From positions 248,001-312,000 of the forward strand of contig JADJGV010000013.1 of NCBI GenBank assembly GCA_016707895.1: DNA of 64,000 nt, written 5' to 3'. The DNA is from Myxococcales bacterium (lineage in GTDB: Bacteria > Myxococcota_A > Polyangia > Haliangiales > Haliangiaceae). Numbering within the stretch: the first letter of the stretch is position 1; each line of letters opens with the position of its first letter. The notes beneath the pieces are model-generated. The model ran no database searches and was not told the origin of the DNA. It was given only the letters and a program-made list of their open reading frames with translations. Made by a program: the position numbers and the translations under genes. Positions 59,057 through 64,000 of the stretch are shown here, in pieces.

Positions 59057-59713
59057 CTACTCGCGCAGCGCGATCACGCCGCAGGCCACCGCCGGACCGC
59101 CGCTGCCCTTGCGGTCGTCGGCGCGCGCGTGGATCACCAAGGCGCGGGCGAGGATCGAGTCCGGCCGATCCGGCATCAGCGACACCGAGTCGGTGGTCAT
59201 CGCGAAGGTCGCGTTGCCGGCGGCGTCGGCGTCGAGGTCGCCGAAGTCGCCGGCGTGGCGCGTGGCCGACGCCGGCGGCCCGTGCTTGGCGCCGGTCGGG
59301 TCGAGGTGGCCGCCGACCTTGGCGCCGCGGCCGCTGCAGTCGCCCTTGGTGTGGATGTAGAGCGCGTGCTTGCCGGGGCTGAGCCCGGTGAACGCGCCGG
59401 CGATCGTCACCACACCGTCGTCACCCAGCGAGAACGTCGCGCTGCCCATCGCCGCGCCGTCCTTGGCGCCCATCACCTCGACCGTCGCCACGACCGGCGG
59501 CGGCGCCGGCGGCGGCGGCGGCGGGGCCGCCTCGACGACCGGCGCGGGGGCCGGCAGCTCCAGCGGCGCGGTCGGCGCCGGCTCGGGGGTCGCGACCTCG
59601 GCGGCGGGCGTCGCCGCCGCCGCCGGCGGCTGCCGCGCGGGCGGGTGGCTCCCGCCGCACCCCAGTAGCGTCGCCATGGCCACGGCACCCATCATCACGT
59701 CGCGGTTCTTCAT
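59057..59713 (-). CDS. SodC-like lipoprotein with altered copper site
   Basis: 218 residues. Lipobox 'ATLLGC', a Pro/Ala-rich linker of ~75 residues, then a Cu/Zn superoxide dismutase-like domain: 'PGKHALYIHTKGDCSG', 'GGHLDPTGAKHGPPAS', 'RHAGDFGDLDADAAGN', 'ALVIHARADDRK', 'ACGVIAL'. Compared with the family pattern GxHGFHxH, the first copper-ligand His is Tyr, while the second, the bridging His, the other Zn ligands and the last copper His are kept. Two Cys that form the family disulfide are present. It might be a SodC-related protein with low or no dismutase activity. Confidence 0.85.
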   Translation of the reverse strand: MKNRDVMMGAVAMATLLGCGGSHPPARQPPAAAATPAAEVATPEPAPTAPLELPAPAPVVEAAPPPPPPAPPPVVATVEVMGAKDGAAMGSATFSLGDDGVVTIAGAFTGLSPGKHALYIHTKGDCSGRGAKVGGHLDPTGAKHGPPASATRHAGDFGDLDADAAGNATFAMTTDSVSLMPDRPDSILARALVIHARADDRKGSGGPAVACGVIALRE

Positions 59714-59851
59714 CGTCGTTCTCCTGCCGCCGCCCACGCGAAGGACGATCGCGAGCGCGCCAGCGTGGCCGCTCGCGCCGGGGGCGCGCTGCGACCGTCG
59801 CCCTTGCCAGTTCCGGGCCACGCGCCCGACGACGGCGACGAGCGCTGGCGC

Positions 59852-60451
59852 TCACCCCGCGCGCGGCGCGGCGACCTCGGCGGGCGCAGCCGGGTGCCGC
59901 GCCCGGCGGGCCGGCAACCGCGCCACCGTGGCCACCGCGGCGATCGCCAGGCCGGGGCCGCCGCCGAGGACGTCGCGCTCCAGGTCGAGCGGCGCGACCT
60001 CGCGGTGGAGCCGCGCGATCGCGTCGTCCTCCCCGGCCGCGGCGATCAGCGCGACCACCTCGTCGAGCCGCGCCATCAGCGCGGGCTGCGCGACGCGCGC
60101 CAGCGACCACAGCGCGTCGACCTGGCCGTACACGACCGCCGCGGCGCCGCCCGGTCGCGCGGCCACGCGCAGCACCTGGGGCGCCTCCGCGCAGGCGCGC
60201 TCCATCAGCGCGTCGGAGGCGTCGACCGCGGCGCGATCGAGCGCGACGCGGTGGCCGGCCGGGTAGATCGCCACCGCGGCCGCGGGGCTCCACGCGCGGA
60301 CGTAGGCGAGCGCGATCATCGCGTTGACCCCGGTGCCGCTGGTCTCCGGGAGCACGCGGCCCTCGATGGCGATCCGGGGTAGCTGGATGCGGTAGTGCGG
60401 AACCATCCGCGGCCGCGATGCCAGCGGCGTGCCGAGCCGAACCGCGGTCAC
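59852..60451 (-). CDS. Sugar-nucleotidyltransferase-like fragment protein (copy 2)
   Basis: 199 residues from a GTG overlapping the upstream stop. 'TSGTGVNAMIALAYVRAWSP' and 'AAVAIYPAGHRVALDR' resemble the central part of mannose-1-phosphate guanylyltransferases; the C-terminal 'QVDALWSLARVAQPALMARL ... LHREVAPLDLERDVL' parallels the protein at 55661-56572. The whole N-terminal third of the enzyme, including the nucleotide loop, is missing. It is therefore probably not catalytic. The neighbours are small membrane proteins and a SodC-like lipoprotein. Confidence 0.6.
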   Translation of the reverse strand: MTAVRLGTPLASRPRMVPHYRIQLPRIAIEGRVLPETSGTGVNAMIALAYVRAWSPAAAVAIYPAGHRVALDRAAVDASDALMERACAEAPQVLRVAARPGGAAAVVYGQVDALWSLARVAQPALMARLDEVVALIAAAGEDDAIARLHREVAPLDLERDVLGGGPGLAIAAVATVARLPARRARHPAAPAEVAAPRAG

Positions 60452-60762
60452 CCGACGCTCCGGGAGTGCACGTCGGTGTCCTCCGGCGGGGGCGCCGCAT
60501 GGGCCGCGACGACCCGCTGCCGTCGCGCGCGGCGCGCCAGCCGCGCCAGCAGCGCCACGCCGAGCGCCGCGCCGGTCACCGCGGCGGCGATGGGCCCCAG
60601 CACGACGTCGGCCGCGAGCGTGGCCGCGGCGATCACGATGCAGACGCCGGCGAGGATGCCGACGATCGCGTGGGGCACCCCGTCGGGCTGAACCGCGGGG
60701 TGCGGCGCCGGCACCACCGCGGCGTGCACCGCGGCCGCGGGGGCGATGGGGAGGGCCGCCAT
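60448..60762 (-). CDS. Small two-helix membrane protein
   Basis: 104 residues. Pro/Ala-rich N-terminus, then two long hydrophobic helices ('HAIVGILAGVCIVIAAATLAADVVLG' and 'AAAVTGAALGVALLARLA') and a basic tail 'RRARRQRVVAAH'. No family recognised. Overlaps the next gene by four bases. Confidence 0.65.
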   Translation of the reverse strand: MAALPIAPAAAVHAAVVPAPHPAVQPDGVPHAIVGILAGVCIVIAAATLAADVVLGPIAAAVTGAALGVALLARLARRARRQRVVAAHAAPPPEDTDVHSRSVG

Positions 60763-60769
60763 GGCGACC

Positions 60770-60916
60770 TCACAGCCTCCGGGTGAACAGCAGGACCAAG
60801 AGCACGATGCCGAGCAGCAGCGCCGGCGACATGCCGCCGAGGCCCCAGCGGCTGTAGCCGAAGCCGCCGCCAGCGAGGAACGCGATGAGCAGAACGACGA
60901 GGATGATGGTCAGCAT
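60770..60916 (-). CDS. DUF3309-like small membrane protein
   Basis: 48 residues: '[20 protein letters not shown]' then '[12 protein letters not shown]' and a second helix '[16 protein letters not shown]'. The two helices separated by a Gly/Trp/Tyr turn match DUF3309 proteins, which are tiny stress-associated membrane peptides. Seven bases separate it from the next small membrane protein gene. Confidence 0.75.
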   Translation of the reverse strand: MLTIILVVLLIAFLAGGGFGYSRWGLGGMSPALLLGIVLLVLLFTRRL

Positions 60917-61055
60917 GCTCGTCAGCGTTGCAACGTCGAGGCCGACGCCCGCGACCGTGCGCGAGCGCCCGCCGGGCCCTGGCGCACACACGGACGCGCG
61001 CCGTGACGCACGCCCGCGCACCTGCGCGCGGCGGACCACGGCACGATCGATGCAC

Positions 61056-61070
61056 TGGCTCGGGACGTGC
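61056..61070 (+). promoter_or_regulatory. Weak sigma-54-like promoter site
   Basis: TGGCTCGGGACGTGC fits the -24/-12 spacing of sigma-54 promoters (TGGCAC-N5-TTGC) with GG and GC in place but two mismatches. It lies 58 bases before the NtrC-type gene. GC-rich DNA gives such matches by chance, so support is slight. Confidence 0.25.
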
Positions 61071-61128
61071 GGGACGGGATGGATGCTCGTCCCGCCGAGC
61101 CCGGCGGAGAACGGCGTGGAAGGGCAGG

Positions 61129-62496
<1,368 letters not shown>

Positions 62497-62509
62497 GCCG
62501 CGCGGCGGT

Positions 62510-63715
62510 TCAGGCCCGGGTCAGCTCGTCGGGCCCGGCGCTCGGCAGCCGCACCACGAAGCGCGCGCCGTGGCCCAGCTCGCTGTCCACCTCGACCGTG
62601 CCCTGGTGCGCGAGCACCAGCCCCTTGACGATCGCCAGGCCGAGGCCGGTGCCGCCGCGGCGCCGCCGGCCCTGCCGGAACCACTCGAACACCCGCGGCA
62701 GATCGTCGGGCGCGATGCCGGGGCCGGCGTCGGAGACGATCAGCTCGACGGTCGCGGCGTCGCCGCCCACCGCCACGGCGATCGCGGCGCCGCGGGCGTG
62801 GATCAGCGCGTTGCCGATCAGGTTGGAGACCACCTGGTGCAGCCGGTCGCGATCGCCGATCACCATCCGCGGCGTCGGCGCCAGCGCCAGCGCCAGCGTC
62901 GAGCCGGCCGCCGCCACCGCCGGCGCGTGGTCGGCGCACGCCTGCCGCACCAGCTCGCGCAGGTCGAAGGTGGCGACCTGCAGCTCGAGCGCACCGTGCT
63001 CGATCTGCGCGCGGCCCAAGAGGTCGCGGATCAGCCGCTCGCAGCGCGCCGCCGAGCGCTCGATCGCCGCGACGTAGCCGCGCTCGGCCTCGGGCCCGAG
63101 GTGGCTCGCCAGCGCCTCGCACGCCAGGCCGATCGCGTTGATCGGGCCGCGCAGGTCGTGGGACACCACCGCCAGCACCTCCTCCTGCGCGACTCGGCGC
63201 GCCGACTCGGCGAGCCGGCGGGCGGTCACGTCGACGAACGCCAGCACGCAGTGCTGGGCGCCGCCGGCCGGATCGCGCACGACGACGCCGTCGATCTGCA
63301 CGTCGACCGGGTCGCCGCCGACCCGCCGCACCGCGACGTCGTCGGCCCGGACCGGGCCACCCGCGAACACCGCGTCGACGAAGCCGCCGAACCGCGCGCG
63401 ATCGGCCTCGATCACCAGCTCCTCGACCGCCCGCCCCAGCAGCTGGTCGCGGGGGACGCCCGCGATCAGCGTGGCGGCGTGGTTGAGGTCGACGATCGTC
63501 CGCGCCGCGTCGATCGTGACGTACGGGATCGGCGCCCACTCGTAGAGCGCGCGGAACCGATCGCGCGCGATCACCAGCGCGCCGTTGCTCGCCACCAGCG
63601 CCACGTTGGCCGCGGCCAGCTCGGCGTTCTGGGCCTCGAGCTCGGTCTGGTGCACCTCGAGCGCGTGCAAGAGCGCGATCGGATCCGGGGTGCCGCGCGG
63701 GCGGCGCGCCGTCAC
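62510..63715 (-). CDS. Cytoplasmic PAS-domain sensor histidine kinase
   Basis: 401 residues from a GTG overlapping the upstream stop. N-terminal coiled coil ('[20 protein letters not shown]'), PAS domain ('[16 protein letters not shown] ... [13 protein letters not shown]'), then H-box '[16 protein letters not shown]', N-box '[12 protein letters not shown]', '[11 protein letters not shown]' and '[13 protein letters not shown]'. No membrane helix, so it senses an internal signal. It is coupled to a second PAS protein upstream, and is convergent with the NtrC regulator 13 bases away. Confidence 0.92.
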   Translation of the reverse strand: MTARRPRGTPDPIALLHALEVHQTELEAQNAELAAANVALVASNGALVIARDRFRALYEWAPIPYVTIDAARTIVDLNHAATLIAGVPRDQLLGRAVEELVIEADRARFGGFVDAVFAGGPVRADDVAVRRVGGDPVDVQIDGVVVRDPAGGAQHCVLAFVDVTARRLAESARRVAQEEVLAVVSHDLRGPINAIGLACEALASHLGPEAERGYVAAIERSAARCERLIRDLLGRAQIEHGALELQVATFDLRELVRQACADHAPAVAAAGSTLALALAPTPRMVIGDRDRLHQVVSNLIGNALIHARGAAIAVAVGGDAATVELIVSDAGPGIAPDDLPRVFEWFRQGRRRRGGTGLGLAIVKGLVLAHQGTVEVDSELGHGARFVVRLPSAGPDELTRA

Positions 63716-64000
63716 GGCCGCACCGCCTCGATCACCGCCAGCACCCGGGTCGGCGCGCCGGTCGGCCCGCGCCCCAGCACCGACTCGCGATCGCGGTAGG
63801 TGACGTAGCCGCCTGCGGCGTCGCGCAGCCGCAGCTTGCGGGTCACGACCTCGCCATCGGGTGCGGCCGCCAGCCGCCGCAGCCAGGTCGGGCCGTCGGG
63901 CGCCTGGGCCGGATCGATCAGCGCCGCGAACCGGGCGGCCGGCGTCGGGTCGCACGTGCGCAGGTGCGCCCGCGCGCGATCATTCAGGTAGACGTCGGCC
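63712..64000 (-). CDS. PAS-domain protein, C-terminal part
   Basis: The gene continues past the right edge; 95 residues and the stop are seen ('ADVYLNDRARAHLRTCDPTP' at the edge, ending '[11 protein letters not shown]'). The part 'LRLRDAAGGYVTYRDRESV' plus 'GAPTRVLAVIEAV' matches the last strands of a PAS/PAC fold. Stop overlaps the kinase start (GTGA). It may be a sensor subunit for the kinase or a separate PAS-containing regulator. Confidence 0.7.
   Translation of the reverse strand, partial: ADVYLNDRARAHLRTCDPTPAARFAALIDPAQAPDGPTWLRRLAAAPDGEVVTRKLRLRDAAGGYVTYRDRESVLGRGPTGAPTRVLAVIEAVRP

Overview
This 64 kb window is very GC-rich, coding-dense chromosomal DNA with many GTG starts and about a dozen 4-base stop/start overlaps. 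Four proteins carry eukaryotic-like Ser/Thr kinase domains, two of them with large C-terminal extensions and one fused to an ATPase and a histidine kinase. There are two OmpR-type two-component pairs, an NtrC-type regulator and many lipoproteins with Asp-Ala-rich linkers. Together these point to a myxobacterium-like member of the Myxococcota (Polyangia; Kofleriaceae/Haliangium-like is my best guess). This is inferred from gene content only; no rRNA or tRNA was seen.

Layout. 1-5.0 kb: the end of an aminotransferase, a nickel/cobalt-type permease with a His-rich loop, and an operon on the minus strand of three membrane-associated proteins plus a response regulator and sensor kinase. 5.0-11.6 kb: two tandem hairpin repeats, then a minus-strand run of a lipoprotein and four predicted outer-membrane proteins in alternating long-short-long-short order, apparently a duplicated two-gene module. 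11.7-14.6 kb: a Ser/Thr kinase, a 35-residue membrane peptide and an AlkB-like dioxygenase with overlapping ends. 14.7-15.8 kb: a lipoprotein with an SGNH-like C-terminus. 15.9-18.3 kb: a 2.4 kb imperfect palindrome made of two inverted copies of a REP-associated (Y1) transposase gene; one copy is frameshifted. 18.4-22.6 kb: clpA, clpS and an M20 peptidase. 22.6-26.5 kb: a di-haem cytochrome c peroxidase operon and a second OmpR/histidine kinase pair. 26.5-31.5 kb: two paralogous secreted ADYC-like proteins flank a Ser/Thr kinase gene, with a degraded copy of that kinase's 5' end nearby. 31.6-40.8 kb: an ECF sigma factor, a 1638-residue Ser/Thr kinase-ATPase-TPR-GAF-histidine kinase fusion, another kinase, a CheY-like receiver and small envelope or stress proteins.

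40.9-55.7 kb is the most distinctive region: a Pel-like exopolysaccharide locus with two divergent arms. The minus arm has a PelB-like TPR/barrel protein, a PelD-like GAF protein without its GGDEF domain, PelF, PelG and a stand-alone MshEN-like protein. The plus arm has a DUF4832-type lipoprotein, a VTC-like phosphate-tunnel protein, a PelE-like membrane protein, two CotH-kinase lipoproteins and a parallel beta-helix lipoprotein. PelA and PelC are not seen. 55.7-64.0 kb is a stress/signalling cluster: two truncated sugar-nucleotidyltransferase-like proteins, BON, Usp, receiver-GGDEF, a SodC-like lipoprotein with an altered copper site, small membrane proteins, an NtrC regulator with a GAFTDA loop, and a PAS histidine kinase.

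The recurring theme is signalling (Ser/Thr kinases, two-component systems, c-di-GMP) tied to envelope and extracellular-matrix functions.
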